A stretch of DNA of 64,000 bases from Prevotella sp. KH2C16 (GCF_900113305.1 NZ_FOOW01000003.1:124001-188000), one strand, 5' to 3'; positions 1 through 9,333 are shown, counted from the first letter of the stretch. Translations and numbers: made by a program. The notes: generated from the sequence alone by a model not told the origin.

Positions 1-125
1 GAACCTTTATCTTCACTTAACAAGCCTGTCTCCAGAATATCCGTTTCAAAAAGTACTACCAAAAGAAGGGATACAACTATTGGTATCCAAAACTCAAGCT
101 GCAATATTTTTTGTACTTTCTTCAT
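1..125 (-). CDS. Membrane protein, N-terminal fragment (runs off window)
   Basis: The gene starts at an ATG (123-125), 21 bases after the recR stop, and is cut by the window edge after about 41 codons. The visible protein begins MKKVQKILQLEFWIP and continues as a hydrophobic stretch (IVVSLLLVVLF), so one membrane segment lies near the N-terminus. The short gap suggests co-transcription with recR. The family cannot be named from this piece. Confidence 0.6.
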   Translation of the reverse strand, partial: MKKVQKILQLEFWIPIVVSLLLVVLFETDILETGLLSEDKG

Positions 126-146
126 CTGACATAATACTTAGGATGA

Positions 147-758
147 TTACTTACCGAAGGGGGTTCTGTTAAGAATCGATCGCCCTAGGGTTACCTCATC
201 GGTATACTCCAATTCATCACCTACCGATATTCCACGGGCAATTACACTTAACTTTACTTCCGTATGTGCCAACTTGCGCGAAATGTAGAAATTGGTAGTG
301 TCCCCTTCCATCGTGGAACTCAGCGCAAGAATAACCTCGTTGATAGTTCCCTCTTCCACCCTATGAACCAATGAATCTATCTCGATGTCATTAGGCCCGA
401 TACCATCCATTGGAGAGATAATTCCTCCCAGCACATGATAAAGGCCATGGTATTGCTGCGTATTCTCCACAGCCATCACATCCTGAATGTTTTCCACAAC
501 ACAAACTGTATGTACATCCCTATGTGTATCGGAACATATCGGACAAATCTCAGTATCACTTATATTGTGGCAGACCCGACAATACTTTACCTCCTTCCGC
601 ATTCGCTCTATCGACCGAGCAAACTCAGAGACATCTTCATTGTCCTGACGAAGCAAATGAAGAACAAGGCGCAAACCTGTTTTGCGCCCTATTCCCGGTA
701 ATTTGGAGAATTCCTGAACGGCCTTCTCCAAGAGTTGAGATGGATATTGCTGGTCCAC
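147..758 (-). CDS. recR: Recombination mediator protein RecR
   Basis: RecR works with RecO (and RecF) to load RecA onto SSB-coated single-stranded DNA in gap repair. The 203-residue length is normal. In order it has a helix-hairpin-helix near the N-terminus ([13 protein letters not shown]), a four-cysteine zinc finger (CRVC...CPIC, about residues 60-75), and a Toprim domain ([12 protein letters not shown], then [12 protein letters not shown]). The start is a GTG (758-756), which gives the usual family N-terminus [14 protein letters not shown]. It lies 9 bases after the outer-membrane protein gene, so it is probably read from the cstA promoter. Confidence 0.96.
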   Translation of the reverse strand: MDQQYPSQLLEKAVQEFSKLPGIGRKTGLRLVLHLLRQDNEDVSEFARSIERMRKEVKYCRVCHNISDTEICPICSDTHRDVHTVCVVENIQDVMAVENTQQYHGLYHVLGGIISPMDGIGPNDIEIDSLVHRVEEGTINEVILALSSTMEGDTTNFYISRKLAHTEVKLSVIARGISVGDELEYTDEVTLGRSILNRTPFGK

Positions 759-767
759 TTTAAATGC

Positions 768-1259
768 TTAATCGTCGAAAAGATAAATGCCTAAGCCGAT
801 TTTCAGTCCGACCGTAGAGTAGTCGCTATCGTTAAAAGAGTGGTCATAATAGACTGCAGGCTCAATGGTGACTGAACGATTGATAAAAAAGGCATAGCCT
901 ACTTCCACGCCAGGCATGACATCATTATAATCATGATTCGCATGGATGTACTTCCCATTAACACCCAGAAACAACCCGTTTTGAATGATGTAATAGCGAA
1001 GGCCCGCACCGACGGTGATATGGTCGGCAACAGCTTCGGAGCCATTATGATTCAAAGATGCCTCACCTAACAACATCCAGTTGTCCCGAAACAAATATCC
1101 TGCCTTAGCCTCAACACCCAGGTTGAAACCATCAGCACCATTATAATGCAGATTCAGGCCTGTGAGCGACGCCCCCAGATAACCTTTTCCTTCTTGAAAC
1201 TGTGCACTTGCCGTGATTGTCATCAACAGCAATGCGAGCATTGTTACAATTTTCTTCAT
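768..1259 (-). CDS. Small outer-membrane beta-barrel protein
   Basis: The start is the ATG at 1259. A longer frame begins with TTG at 1268, but the ATG gives a clean signal peptide (MKKIVTMLALLLMTITASA, then QFQEGK). The mature part (about 145 residues) alternates polar and hydrophobic residues in strands rich in Gly and Tyr (GYLGASLTGL, HITVGAGLRYYI, STVGLKIGLGIYLF) and ends with an aromatic-containing strand. This is typical of an 8-strand OmpW/OmpX-like porin-family barrel. It lies between cstA and recR. The ligand and function are unknown. Confidence 0.8.
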   Translation of the reverse strand: MKKIVTMLALLLMTITASAQFQEGKGYLGASLTGLNLHYNGADGFNLGVEAKAGYLFRDNWMLLGEASLNHNGSEAVADHITVGAGLRYYIIQNGLFLGVNGKYIHANHDYNDVMPGVEVGYAFFINRSVTIEPAVYYDHSFNDSDYSTVGLKIGLGIYLFDD

Positions 1260-1279
1260 AGAAACCAAATTTGTGAATA

Positions 1280-2794
1280 TTATTTATTAATTTTTCTGTA
1301 CCATATAAAAAACCACACGCATGCCACAAGCATACAGATGATACCACATACATACGCCAAAGTGTGGTCGAGGGCGAATGCCTGTTTTGAAATAAACAGA
1401 TAAGTACTTACCACGGTAGTCATAAAAAGGGCGGGAATCAGCGTTACCCAGAAATTCTTCTTGCTTATGACGAGATATACCGTGATAGTCCACAGAGTGA
1501 ATACCGCCAGTGTCTGGTTTGCCCATCCAAACCACTGCCAAATAACATTAAAACCATCTGGACTTTGCATTTGCCAGACAAGCAATCCAATTGCAGCCGC
1601 AAACATCGGAATGGCTATATAACAACGCTTGACAAGAGGCTTCTGATCAAAATCAAGAGCCTCTGCTATAATCAAACGGGCACTGCGAAAAGCCGTATCT
1701 CCACTGGTAATAGGAGCTGCAACAACACCGAAAACAGCTAAGATACCTCCAAAGAGTCCAAGCCACCCCGTACATACTTTCTCCACAACATTCGGAGCCG
1801 AGAAATATTGAATCAGAGACTTTCCGTCAGGAGCATTAACTTGTGCAAGGAAATCATTTACTGCATTGGCATCAAGAACTTCCTTCCAGCCACCGTCATA
1901 GAAGAAATACGCCGACACCGTGGCCCATATCAATGCTACGAGTCCTTCTGTTATCATGGCTCCGTAGAAAATAGGGCGTCCCATTTTCTCACTCTTTATG
2001 CAGCGTGCCATTAAAGGATTCTGGGTAGCATGAAATCCACTGATAGCCCCGCAGGCTATGGTGATAAACAGACATGGGAAAAGAGGATTCTTCGCAAAAA
2101 AGCTTTCTGTTCCCAATATAACCGCTGGTGTATTGTGGTTTGCCGTATCCAGATTTTCCCACAATTCAGGCAAATCAGGCATCTTTATAAATAGCATTAC
2201 CATCAATGCAACCGCCATAAATAATAAAGCAAAAGCAAAGATGGGATAGAACTTTCCGATAATCTTATCAATCGGCAACATCGTTGCCAAGATATAATAG
2301 GTAAAGATAATGAGCACCCATATAAGCGTATCGAAACAAAAATCCTTCAGGATAAGAGCCGGACTGTAGACAAAGACGACTCCCACCATAACAAGCAGGA
2401 ATACCGAGAAAAACAGCATCACCTTCTTGGCTGTGTTCCCCAGATAGTCGCCTACAAGCTCCGGGAGGTTTGCCCCGCCACGACGGACACTTAACATGCC
2501 CGAGAAGAAGTCATGGACGGCACCCGCAAAAATACATCCAAATACAATCCAGAGATATGCCGACGGTCCATACCATGCACCCATAATAGCGCCGAAGATA
2601 GGTCCCGTACCCGCAATATTCAGGAACTGAATCATGAAGACTTTCCAGTTGGGCATCACAATATAATCCATACCATCTGCCATCGCAACGGCTGGGGTCG
2701 GACGGTCATCGGGAACAAAAATCCGTTCAATGAACCTACCATATATAAAGTAGCCAACAACCAATGCTGCCAAAGCAACTGAAAATGAAATCAT
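1280..2794 (-). CDS. cstA: Carbon starvation protein A family transporter
   Basis: CstA proteins are inner-membrane transporters for peptides or pyruvate, induced by carbon starvation in enterics. This 504-residue protein has many membrane helices and the family signatures NWKVFMIQFLNIAGTGPIFGAI and GAVHDFFSGMLSVRRGG near the N-terminus, and ACGAISGFHATQNPLMARC in the middle. It is shorter than the roughly 700-residue E. coli protein, as is common in Bacteroidetes. The start was set to ATG 2794. The longer frame starts with a TTG at 2824 that lies inside the -7 promoter box, so it cannot be in the mRNA. It is the first gene of a cstA-barrel-recR unit. Confidence 0.92.
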   Translation of the reverse strand: MISFSVALAALVVGYFIYGRFIERIFVPDDRPTPAVAMADGMDYIVMPNWKVFMIQFLNIAGTGPIFGAIMGAWYGPSAYLWIVFGCIFAGAVHDFFSGMLSVRRGGANLPELVGDYLGNTAKKVMLFFSVFLLVMVGVVFVYSPALILKDFCFDTLIWVLIIFTYYILATMLPIDKIIGKFYPIFAFALLFMAVALMVMLFIKMPDLPELWENLDTANHNTPAVILGTESFFAKNPLFPCLFITIACGAISGFHATQNPLMARCIKSEKMGRPIFYGAMITEGLVALIWATVSAYFFYDGGWKEVLDANAVNDFLAQVNAPDGKSLIQYFSAPNVVEKVCTGWLGLFGGILAVFGVVAAPITSGDTAFRSARLIIAEALDFDQKPLVKRCYIAIPMFAAAIGLLVWQMQSPDGFNVIWQWFGWANQTLAVFTLWTITVYLVISKKNFWVTLIPALFMTTVVSTYLFISKQAFALDHTLAYVCGIICMLVACVWFFIWYRKINK

Positions 2795-2821
2795 GTGCGA
2801 AAAGCTTTTATTTCTTTCATG

Positions 2822-2829
2822 CAAAGATA
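2822..2829 (-). promoter_or_regulatory. Promoter -7 box for cstA
   Basis: TATCTTTG is read on the minus strand, with a TTTG -33 box at 2852-2849 (19 bases between), a full match to the Bacteroidetes consensus. Transcription should start near 2815, giving a leader of about 20 bases. Confidence 0.8.
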
Positions 2830-2861
2830 CGGCAAATTATTGGAAATACAAAAAATATAAG

Positions 2862-2869
2862 TACCTTTG
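2862..2869 (+). promoter_or_regulatory. Promoter -7 box for the GHL10-like gene
   Basis: TACCTTTG lies 14 bases before the ATG at 2884, with an imperfect ATTG at about -33 (2839-2842). It sits back to back with the cstA promoter in a 90-base divergent region. Confidence 0.7.
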
Positions 2870-2883
2870 TAGAAAATTAAAAA

Positions 2884-4530
2884 ATGAGACAAACTTTTTT
2901 TCTCCTATTATATATTATACTGATATCCACCGGCATCCACGCCCAAGGCCTTAATTATGGCTTCCGAAAGCCCAAATATGAGGCAAGGGCTGTATGGCTC
3001 ACGACAATCGGGGGCATTGACTGGCCGCACTCCTATGCGCAAGACGAGCATTCCATAAGAAAGCAGAAACAAGAATTGACCGGGATTCTCGATAAACTTC
3101 AAAAGGCGGGTATCAACCAGGTATTACTGCAAACCCGGATAAGAGCCACCACCATCTATCCTTCCCAGTATGAGCCTTGGGACGGCTGCCTGAGCGGGAA
3201 TCCGGGAAGAGGCCCCGGATATGACGCTCTGGCATATGCCATTGACGAATGTCATAAACGAGGAATGGAACTCCATGCATGGGTAGTTACAATGCCAGTT
3301 GGTAAATGGAATGCACTGGGATGTACGCGACTGCGAAAAAAGCATCCCGGCCTGATAAAAAAAATAGGTCCAGACGGATTCATGAATCCGGAAAAGGCAC
3401 AGACTGCAGCCTATTTAGCCGACCTCTGTGAAGAGATTGTCAGCAATTACGATATCGACGGAATCCACCTTGACTATATCCGCTATCCAGAAACCTGGAA
3501 CATCAAGGTTTCAAGAAGTGAAGGACGGCGCAATATCACAAACATCGTTAAAGCTATTCACGACCGCATCAAGCCGATAAAACCCTATCTGAAACTGAGT
3601 TGCTCGCCCATCGGCAAATCCGACGATCTCAGCCGCTACTGGAGTCATGGCTGGAATGCCTACAGCCGCGTATGCCAAGATGCGCAAGGCTGGCTAAGAG
3701 ACGGGCTTATGGACGAGCTCTTCCCCATGATGTATTTTCAAGGACAACAATTCTTCCCTTTTGCCATTGACTGGAGCGAGAACACTTTCGGAAGAATCGT
3801 GGCCCCTGGGTTAGGCATTTATTTCCTCTCCGCAGCAGAAAAGAACTGGCCTTTGGATGCCATTACCCGCGAATTGGAGGTGCTCCGCCAATATAATTTG
3901 GGACACGCTTATTTCCGCAGTAAATTCTTTACTGAGAATACAAAAGGCATTTATGACTTTGCAGCAAAGCAGTTTGATAATAGCCTCGCACTCGTTCCTC
4001 CGATGAGTTGGCAAAACAACACAAGGCCGAATCCTCCTTCCGCATTGGAAATCAAGAACCACAAACTCATTTGGAGGAGCCAGGATGGTGAAATGTTTAA
4101 TATCTACAGCAGCAGGACATATCCCGTCGATATTAATGATGCCAATAACCTCATGAAGATAAGAACCAAGGAGACTGTCCTCACAATTCCAGCAGAGGAT
4201 GAACCACGCTATTATGCCGTTACCGTTATTGACAGATATGGCAACGAAAGCATCCCGCTGCAAATGAATCCGCCTGCCGAATCCACCAAGGCCATCCGCT
4301 CCCAGATGCTCTTCTGCAATGGCCGGCAACTCAAGCTACCCGCCCGGGATTCCCGAAACGATGCCGACATTCTCATCATAGAAGACCTTAAAGGCAAGAG
4401 CATCAGCAGTCATCTATGGAACAAAGACATCTTGGAAGTAAGTAGCTTGCAAGATGGAATGTATCAGCTAAGAAGCCTCAACAACAAGGGTATTACCCAC
4501 CGTCTGGGCTTCTTCAGGATCAGGAGATAA
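2884..4530 (+). CDS. Secreted GHL10-type glycosidase-like protein
   Basis: This is a 548-residue exported protein with a signal peptide (about residues 1-20, ending IHAQ). The catalytic-type domain is a TIM barrel of the glycosyl-hydrolase-like 10 group (DUF187/YngK family): EARAVWLTTIGGIDWP, then ELHAWVVTMPVGKWN, and YDIDGIHLDYIRYPE, where the acidic residues of GH13-like barrels sit. A small beta-rich region follows (about 390-548, including a fibronectin-like YYAVTVIDRYGNES). Family members are thought to act on glycans in the envelope or outside the cell, but the substrate here is unknown. A paralogue lies at 34312-35808. It has its own promoter and is probably a single-gene unit. Confidence 0.85.
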   Translation: MRQTFFLLLYIILISTGIHAQGLNYGFRKPKYEARAVWLTTIGGIDWPHSYAQDEHSIRKQKQELTGILDKLQKAGINQVLLQTRIRATTIYPSQYEPWDGCLSGNPGRGPGYDALAYAIDECHKRGMELHAWVVTMPVGKWNALGCTRLRKKHPGLIKKIGPDGFMNPEKAQTAAYLADLCEEIVSNYDIDGIHLDYIRYPETWNIKVSRSEGRRNITNIVKAIHDRIKPIKPYLKLSCSPIGKSDDLSRYWSHGWNAYSRVCQDAQGWLRDGLMDELFPMMYFQGQQFFPFAIDWSENTFGRIVAPGLGIYFLSAAEKNWPLDAITRELEVLRQYNLGHAYFRSKFFTENTKGIYDFAAKQFDNSLALVPPMSWQNNTRPNPPSALEIKNHKLIWRSQDGEMFNIYSSRTYPVDINDANNLMKIRTKETVLTIPAEDEPRYYAVTVIDRYGNESIPLQMNPPAESTKAIRSQMLFCNGRQLKLPARDSRNDADILIIEDLKGKSISSHLWNKDILEVSSLQDGMYQLRSLNNKGITHRLGFFRIRR

Positions 4531-4654
4531 AGATAAAGGTTATTAAAAGACCCAAAAGACCATCTTCCATGAGTTTGTTGGCTTATGGAGGCAGAAAATT
4601 ATCATTTTGCAATTAAAATCAAAGATGGAAGGAGCTTATCCGAAAAATAATGCC

Positions 4655-4662
4655 TACCTTTG
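4655..4662 (+). promoter_or_regulatory. Promoter -7 box for the AspT-like antiporter
   Basis: TACCTTTG lies 25 bases before the ATG at 4688. No good -33 box was seen. The 157-base gap before the gene holds nothing else recognisable. Confidence 0.65.
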
Positions 4663-4687
4663 CACCTGGAAAAATTAGAAGACACTT

Positions 4688-6382
4688 ATGGATTGGTTAA
4701 TTAATCTATTTACAAATCAGGATTCAGTTGCGCACATTGCCTTACTCTATTCCATAGTAATTGCTATCGGCGTACTTTTAGGAAAAATCAAATTCGGCGG
4801 CATCGCCCTCGGAGTAACCTTCGTACTATTTATGGGCATTCTTGCCGGCCATATAGGCTTTACGGCTCCCGTTGCAACCCTCACATTCATGCAAGACTTC
4901 GGGCTGATCCTATTCGTTTTCATGATAGGTCTTCAGGTCGGCCCCGGATTCTTTGAGAGTTTCCGCAAGGGGGGGATAACCCTCAACATGCTTGCAACAG
5001 GGATGATTCTGCTGAATGTCATGGTTATGTTTGCCTGCTATTACCTTTTTTTTGATACCGACAATGTGAACAACCTCCCCATGATGGTAGGTACTTTATT
5101 TGGTGCAGTTACCAATACCCCGGGACTTGGTGCCGCGAACGAGGCCCTAAGCTCCGTATTCAAAGAAGGCAGCATTCCCCAAATCGCAAGCGGATATGCC
5201 TGCGCCTATCCTCTGGGTGTACTCGGAATAATCGGCGCGACCATTCTCGTCCGCTATATTTGCAAGGTCAAATTAGAAAATGAGGAGTCTGAATTACAGG
5301 CACAAGAGAATGAGAATCCACATGAAAAACCCTATCAGATGCGTTTGAAAGTGGAGAACTCATACCTGGCGGGTAAGAACTTCCAACAGGTTTCAGAATT
5401 TCTCCACCGAGACTTTGTGTGTTCCCGCATGCTTCATAACGGTGAGATTTCAATTCCAAACAGGGACTCCTTATTTAATATAGGAGACGACTTGCTCATC
5501 ATCTGCGCTGAATCTGACGCTGAAGCCGTGAGAGCCTTTATTGGGCCCACCGTTGACGAGCCGTTCCCGGAAGATGACGAAAAGCAACCTCTGGTATCGC
5601 GCAGAATCGTAGTAACCAATCCTGCCATGAACGGGAAGTCGCTTGGAAAGATGCACTTCTCAAGCGTATATGGTGTGAATGTAACCCGCATCAGCCGTCA
5701 GGGGATGGATCTCTTTGCGTCGCGCTCCCACCACTTCCATGTAGGCGACAAGATCATGGTCGTGGGTCCGGAAGACAATGTAAACCGGATTGCCGACATC
5801 ATGGGGAATTCAGTCAGACGCTTGGACGCTCCCAACATAGCAACTATCTTCATCGGGATTATTGTCGGGATTCTGTTCGGCAGCATCCCATTGGCTATTC
5901 CCGGCATGCCTGTTCCCCTGAAGCTCGGTATAGCAGGAGGCCCGCTGATTATCGCCATCCTGATAGGACGCTTCGGTTACCGCATACACCTCGTAACCTA
6001 CACAACCAACTCGGCAAACATGATGCTTCGGGAAATCGGCCTGGTACTGTTTCTTGCCTCTGTAGGGATAAAGGCCGGCGCTGGTTTCTGGGAGACCGTA
6101 GTGCAAGGCGACGGCCTGAAATATGTCTATACAGGCTTCTTGATAACCATTATACCTATTTTAATTATGGGTACATTGGCAAGGCTGCGGTATAAATTCA
6201 ATTATTTCACAATCATGGGCATGATCGCCGGCACCTATACAGACCCTCCCGCACTGGCATACGCTAACTCAATCTGCTCTAAGGAAGCTCCTGCCGTAGG
6301 CTATTCCACGGTCTATCCGCTGAGCATGTTCCTGAGAATCCTGACAGCCCAGCTCATCGTTTTATTCTGCTGTGGCGGCTAA
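4688..6382 (+). CDS. AspT/YidE-type putative antiporter with two RCK_C domains
   Basis: The 564-residue membrane protein has the duplicated architecture of the aspartate:alanine exchanger (AAEx) family: five to six helices, a central cytoplasmic part with two TrkA_C (RCK_C) domains (about residues 210-375: KVENSYLAGKNF..., VVTNPAMNGKSLGKM...), then a second set of helices. Both halves carry the family signature, GAVTNTPGLGAANEAL in the first and AGTYTDPPALAYANS in the second. Known relatives exchange aspartate for alanine, but many are uncharacterised, so the substrate is not assigned. The gene stands alone with its own promoter. Confidence 0.88.
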   Translation: MDWLINLFTNQDSVAHIALLYSIVIAIGVLLGKIKFGGIALGVTFVLFMGILAGHIGFTAPVATLTFMQDFGLILFVFMIGLQVGPGFFESFRKGGITLNMLATGMILLNVMVMFACYYLFFDTDNVNNLPMMVGTLFGAVTNTPGLGAANEALSSVFKEGSIPQIASGYACAYPLGVLGIIGATILVRYICKVKLENEESELQAQENENPHEKPYQMRLKVENSYLAGKNFQQVSEFLHRDFVCSRMLHNGEISIPNRDSLFNIGDDLLIICAESDAEAVRAFIGPTVDEPFPEDDEKQPLVSRRIVVTNPAMNGKSLGKMHFSSVYGVNVTRISRQGMDLFASRSHHFHVGDKIMVVGPEDNVNRIADIMGNSVRRLDAPNIATIFIGIIVGILFGSIPLAIPGMPVPLKLGIAGGPLIIAILIGRFGYRIHLVTYTTNSANMMLREIGLVLFLASVGIKAGAGFWETVVQGDGLKYVYTGFLITIIPILIMGTLARLRYKFNYFTIMGMIAGTYTDPPALAYANSICSKEAPAVGYSTVYPLSMFLRILTAQLIVLFCCGG

Positions 6383-6420
6383 ATGTAATGGGTGCTTCCA
6401 TCGGAGGCATGCCTAAGCGT

Positions 6421-6485
6421 AACAAAATCGGCGAGATTGTCTGACAAAATCGCCGATTTTGTCCCACGATTTCGGCGATTTTGTC
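6421..6485. repeat. Triple 22-base palindrome array, family 1 (copy A)
   Basis: Three 21-base palindromic units start at 6421, 6443 and 6465, so the period is exactly 22. The middle unit (6443-6463) is a perfect palindrome: arm GACAAAATCG, one central base, then the reverse complement of the arm. The outer units differ from it at a few positions. The array begins 39 bases after the stop of the AspT-like gene, in the gap between convergent genes. Copies B and C are at 36392 and 59643. Confidence 0.9.
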
Positions 6486-6607
6486 GTCCTCCAGACGGTC
6501 ATTTGAAATAAAGAAGGATAGCTGAAAGAAAACCCGCGGCAGTGTGTGGGCAATGTGCACACGCTAATCCGGCAGACAGACGCACAAGTTCTGCATTCGC
6601 TTCAATA

Positions 6608-6652
6608 TAAATTAAAGATGCAAGTTGTTATTTGACTTGCATCTTTAATTTA
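6608..6652. terminator. Bidirectional terminator hairpin overlapping a stop codon
   Basis: The inverted repeat has perfect 18-base AT-rich arms (6608-6625 and 6635-6652) and a 9-base loop. The loop contains the TAA (6630-6628) of the minus-strand lipoprotein gene, and the right arm encodes that protein's last residues. It lies between convergent genes, so it probably ends transcription from both sides. There is no long T run, but the arm ends are AT-rich. Confidence 0.7.
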
Positions 6653-7434
6653 CCATCTTTTGTAACACAGACATCCACCTGAAAGGAGCTCGGCTCATCG
6701 GGAGTGGCAATAGAAGCCGTATAATGGAAGCCTTCCGCGTCGGTCTTTGAGAACAGCAAATCGCTTAGGATGCTTACTTTCAGGAATTGCGCCGGCACTT
6801 CCCTTGTAAAATCCTGCTTCCGGAAGTCCTTGGAAAACAGCCTCCGGGCTCCTTTGTAGATGCTTAAATGGATGATATTGTCATAATAGGCGTTCCCCAC
6901 TTCCACCCCGTCGTCATTGTAGGAAGGCTTGATAACCTTGTATGTTGTAGGATTCACCTGCACATAGCAATGGTATTTCTCATTACTACTAATGATAACC
7001 GTATCCCGCTTGATCGTTCGATTCTGGTTTAAGGCAACCGGGCGACGACTTTCCGTTGCCTCAAAAAGAGCCAGGTCATTAGGATCCTCCGACTTCACGA
7101 GCTTCACCTGGTCGCCATTCTGATTAACAAAGACAAACAGATGAGGTGCTTGCTTCACGATGGCATACTTTACATTGCTGACTCCATGGAGCACCAAGGT
7201 GTCATGGAATATCTGAAAATATGCAGGAAGACTCAGCGAGTCGGCATAGTAAACCGTATCACCCTTCACCCGAAAGGCGACATCTTCCCCTCCATCATTC
7301 ATCCAAAGGCCTTGAAACATCTCTTTGGCAGCCCTGTCTTCGTTCTGAGAGACCTGCAGGGCACTATTCCCCTTGCAGCCAGAAAAGAAGAATATGCAGA
7401 GAACCGAGCCCGCTATAGCAAAACTTTTATTCAT
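6628..7434 (-). CDS. Lipoprotein, DUF4738-like
   Basis: This is a 268-residue predicted lipoprotein. The signal peptide runs from MNKSFAIAGSVLCI to a lipobox FFSGC, with Cys20 as the lipidated residue. The body is predicted to be mostly beta strands, with no catalytic motif visible. It resembles the DUF4738 group of Bacteroidetes lipoproteins, from memory of the family and not from a search. The start was set to the ATG at 7434, which forms an ATGA overlap with the ugd stop; a longer frame starts four codons earlier inside ugd. It is the last gene of the rfbC-ugd unit, which hints at an envelope role. Confidence 0.7.
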   Translation of the reverse strand: MNKSFAIAGSVLCIFFFSGCKGNSALQVSQNEDRAAKEMFQGLWMNDGGEDVAFRVKGDTVYYADSLSLPAYFQIFHDTLVLHGVSNVKYAIVKQAPHLFVFVNQNGDQVKLVKSEDPNDLALFEATESRRPVALNQNRTIKRDTVIISSNEKYHCYVQVNPTTYKVIKPSYNDDGVEVGNAYYDNIIHLSIYKGARRLFSKDFRKQDFTREVPAQFLKVSILSDLLFSKTDAEGFHYTASIATPDEPSSFQVDVCVTKDGKLKMQVK

Positions 7435-8747
7435 CTTCCAATGCAATGATATATGAAGCCGACATCCTCTAATTCCCTCGGGTCAAAGATGTTACGGCCA
7501 TCGATGACAACTTTTCGCTTCATGGTCTTACCAACAACTTCCCAATTGGGGAGGCGGAATTCTTTCCATTCAGTAAGCAGGAGTAGTGCATCAGCATCCC
7601 AAACGGCATCATACATATCCTTGCAGTAGGAAATGCTATCACCCACCCTCCGTTTACATTCCTCCATAGCAGCCGGGTCATAGGCACGAATGGTGCAGCC
7701 GGCCTTGAGCAGAAGGCCTATCATCACGAGTGCCGTCGACTCACGCATATCATCCGTCTCAGGCTTGAAAGACAATCCCCAAAGGGCAATGGTCTTACCC
7801 TTGAGAGATTCTTCGCCATAGACTTGCTTCAATTTCTCAAAAAGGATTTCCTTTTGTCGGGCATTTACGCGCTCAACAGCTTTCAAGACTTCCATGGAAT
7901 AGCCATGATCATCCGCAGTCTTGATGATGGCTTTCACATCCTTTGGGAAACAGCTTCCTCCATAACCACAACCTGCATAAAGAAACTTCCTGCCAATACG
8001 GACATCACTCCCTATGCCCTGACGCACCATGTTGACATCAGCGCCCACCTTCTCACAAAGGTTCGCAATGTCATTCATGAATGAGATACGGGTGGCAAGC
8101 ATGGAGTTTGCCGCATATTTGGTCATTTCCGCACTTGGTATGTCCATAAAGATAACACGGAAATTATTGACCAGGAAAGGCTTGTAAAGTCGAGTAAGAA
8201 TCTCCTGGGCACGACTGCTTTCAACCCCGACGACAACGCGGTCCGGGCTCATGAAGTCCTTTATCGCATTGCCTTCCTTTAAAAATTCCGGATTGCTGGC
8301 CACATCAAACTGTATATCGACTCCTCGCTTGTCAAGCTCTTCCTGAATGGTGGCGCGCACTTTGCGGGCCGTCCCGACGGGGACCGTACTCTTCGTTACG
8401 ACAACCATATATCTATTCAAGTTCTGCCCTATGGTCCGTGCCACTTGGAGAACATACTGCAAGTCGGCACTCCCATCCTCGTCTGGAGGAGTCCCGACCG
8501 CGGAAAAAACGATTTGCTGATCATTCAGGACAGAAGCCAAATCGGTGGTAAACTTCAGTCTGCCCGCCTTGACATTCTTCTTGACGAGCTCGTCAAGGCC
8601 AGGCTCATAGATCGGGATGTCGCCTTGATGAAGGCGTTGTATCTTCTTCTCGTCAACATCCACACAAGTAACAGAGGCACCCGTATCCGCAAAACATGCT
8701 CCTGACACAAGGCCTACATATCCAGTTCCAACAATCGCTATATTCAT
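7431..8747 (-). CDS. ugd: UDP-glucose 6-dehydrogenase
   Basis: Ugd oxidises UDP-glucose to UDP-glucuronate with two NAD+, supplying acidic sugars for surface polysaccharide. The 438-residue length is typical. The N-terminal NAD-binding domain shows GTGYVGLVSGACFAD. The central helix domain leads to the catalytic cysteine motif GCGYGGSCFPKD (about 255-266). The C-terminal UDP-binding domain includes ALWGLSFKPETDDMRES. It starts one base after the rfbC stop and overlaps the next gene by four bases, so the three genes form one operon. Confidence 0.96.
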   Translation of the reverse strand: MNIAIVGTGYVGLVSGACFADTGASVTCVDVDEKKIQRLHQGDIPIYEPGLDELVKKNVKAGRLKFTTDLASVLNDQQIVFSAVGTPPDEDGSADLQYVLQVARTIGQNLNRYMVVVTKSTVPVGTARKVRATIQEELDKRGVDIQFDVASNPEFLKEGNAIKDFMSPDRVVVGVESSRAQEILTRLYKPFLVNNFRVIFMDIPSAEMTKYAANSMLATRISFMNDIANLCEKVGADVNMVRQGIGSDVRIGRKFLYAGCGYGGSCFPKDVKAIIKTADDHGYSMEVLKAVERVNARQKEILFEKLKQVYGEESLKGKTIALWGLSFKPETDDMRESTALVMIGLLLKAGCTIRAYDPAAMEECKRRVGDSISYCKDMYDAVWDADALLLLTEWKEFRLPNWEVVGKTMKRKVVIDGRNIFDPRELEDVGFIYHCIGR

Positions 8748-8748
8748 C

Positions 8749-9297
8749 TTATTCGAATAAATCTGCTTCTGCTAATGTTTTTGCCTGTAAATCTTTTTCG
8801 CTGGTGAGTACATCTTCGGGAGCTATAGGCCACTTCAAAGCCAGCGACTCGTCGTTCCAACGGATGCCCGCTTCATATTGCGGGGCATAGATATTATCCA
8901 CTTTATAGGTAAAGACGGCTTCTTCTGACAATACAAGGAAACCATGCGCAAATCCCCGGGGGATAAAGAGCTGGCGCTTGTTTTCGTCGCTTAACTCCAC
9001 CATGACATGCCTGCCGAATGTAGGAGAACTTTTACGGATATCCACGGCGACATCAAGCACCCTGCCTTTGATGACCCTCACAAGCTTGGCCTGGGAGTAT
9101 TTTCCTTTCTGATAATGAAGCCCGCGAAGCACGCCATAGCTTGACTTAGACTCATTATCCTGCATAAAATCCACCTTGCCTACATGCGCCTCAAACTCAT
9201 CTTTCTTCCATGCTTCAAGGAAATAGCCTCTTGCATCATTGAATACCTTAGGTTCTATGATGTAGACACCATCTATCTCCGTTTCTATATACTTCAT
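8749..9297 (-). CDS. rfbC: dTDP-4-dehydrorhamnose 3,5-epimerase
   Basis: RfbC (RmlC) performs the double epimerisation in dTDP-L-rhamnose synthesis. The 182-residue cupin has the family landmarks: the catalytic His in GVLRGLHYQKG, IPRGFAHGFLVLSE, and the Tyr in FTYKVDNIYAP. The other rhamnose genes (rfbA, rfbB, rfbD) are not in the window. It is the first gene of the operon with ugd, so the unit supplies two activated sugars for surface glycans. Confidence 0.95.
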   Translation of the reverse strand: MKYIETEIDGVYIIEPKVFNDARGYFLEAWKKDEFEAHVGKVDFMQDNESKSSYGVLRGLHYQKGKYSQAKLVRVIKGRVLDVAVDIRKSSPTFGRHVMVELSDENKRQLFIPRGFAHGFLVLSEEAVFTYKVDNIYAPQYEAGIRWNDESLALKWPIAPEDVLTSEKDLQAKTLAEADLFE

Positions 9298-9325
9298 TTC
9301 ATCTCAGAGTTTATCTATTTAGCTA

Positions 9326-9333
9326 CAAAGATA
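9326..9333 (-). promoter_or_regulatory. Promoter -7 box for rfbC-ugd
   Basis: TATCTTTG is read on the minus strand, with a TTTG at 9354-9351 (17 bases between, slightly short). It lies about 29 bases before the rfbC ATG. Confidence 0.7.

Noticed and set aside
4531..4654. Riboswitch or structured leader before the AspT-like gene
   Set aside because: No strong inverted repeats or known aptamer features could be seen, and the promoter box lies near the gene.
6421..6485. Short regularly spaced repeats as a CRISPR array
   Set aside because: Units are separated by one to three bases with no spacers, number only three, and no cas genes are present.
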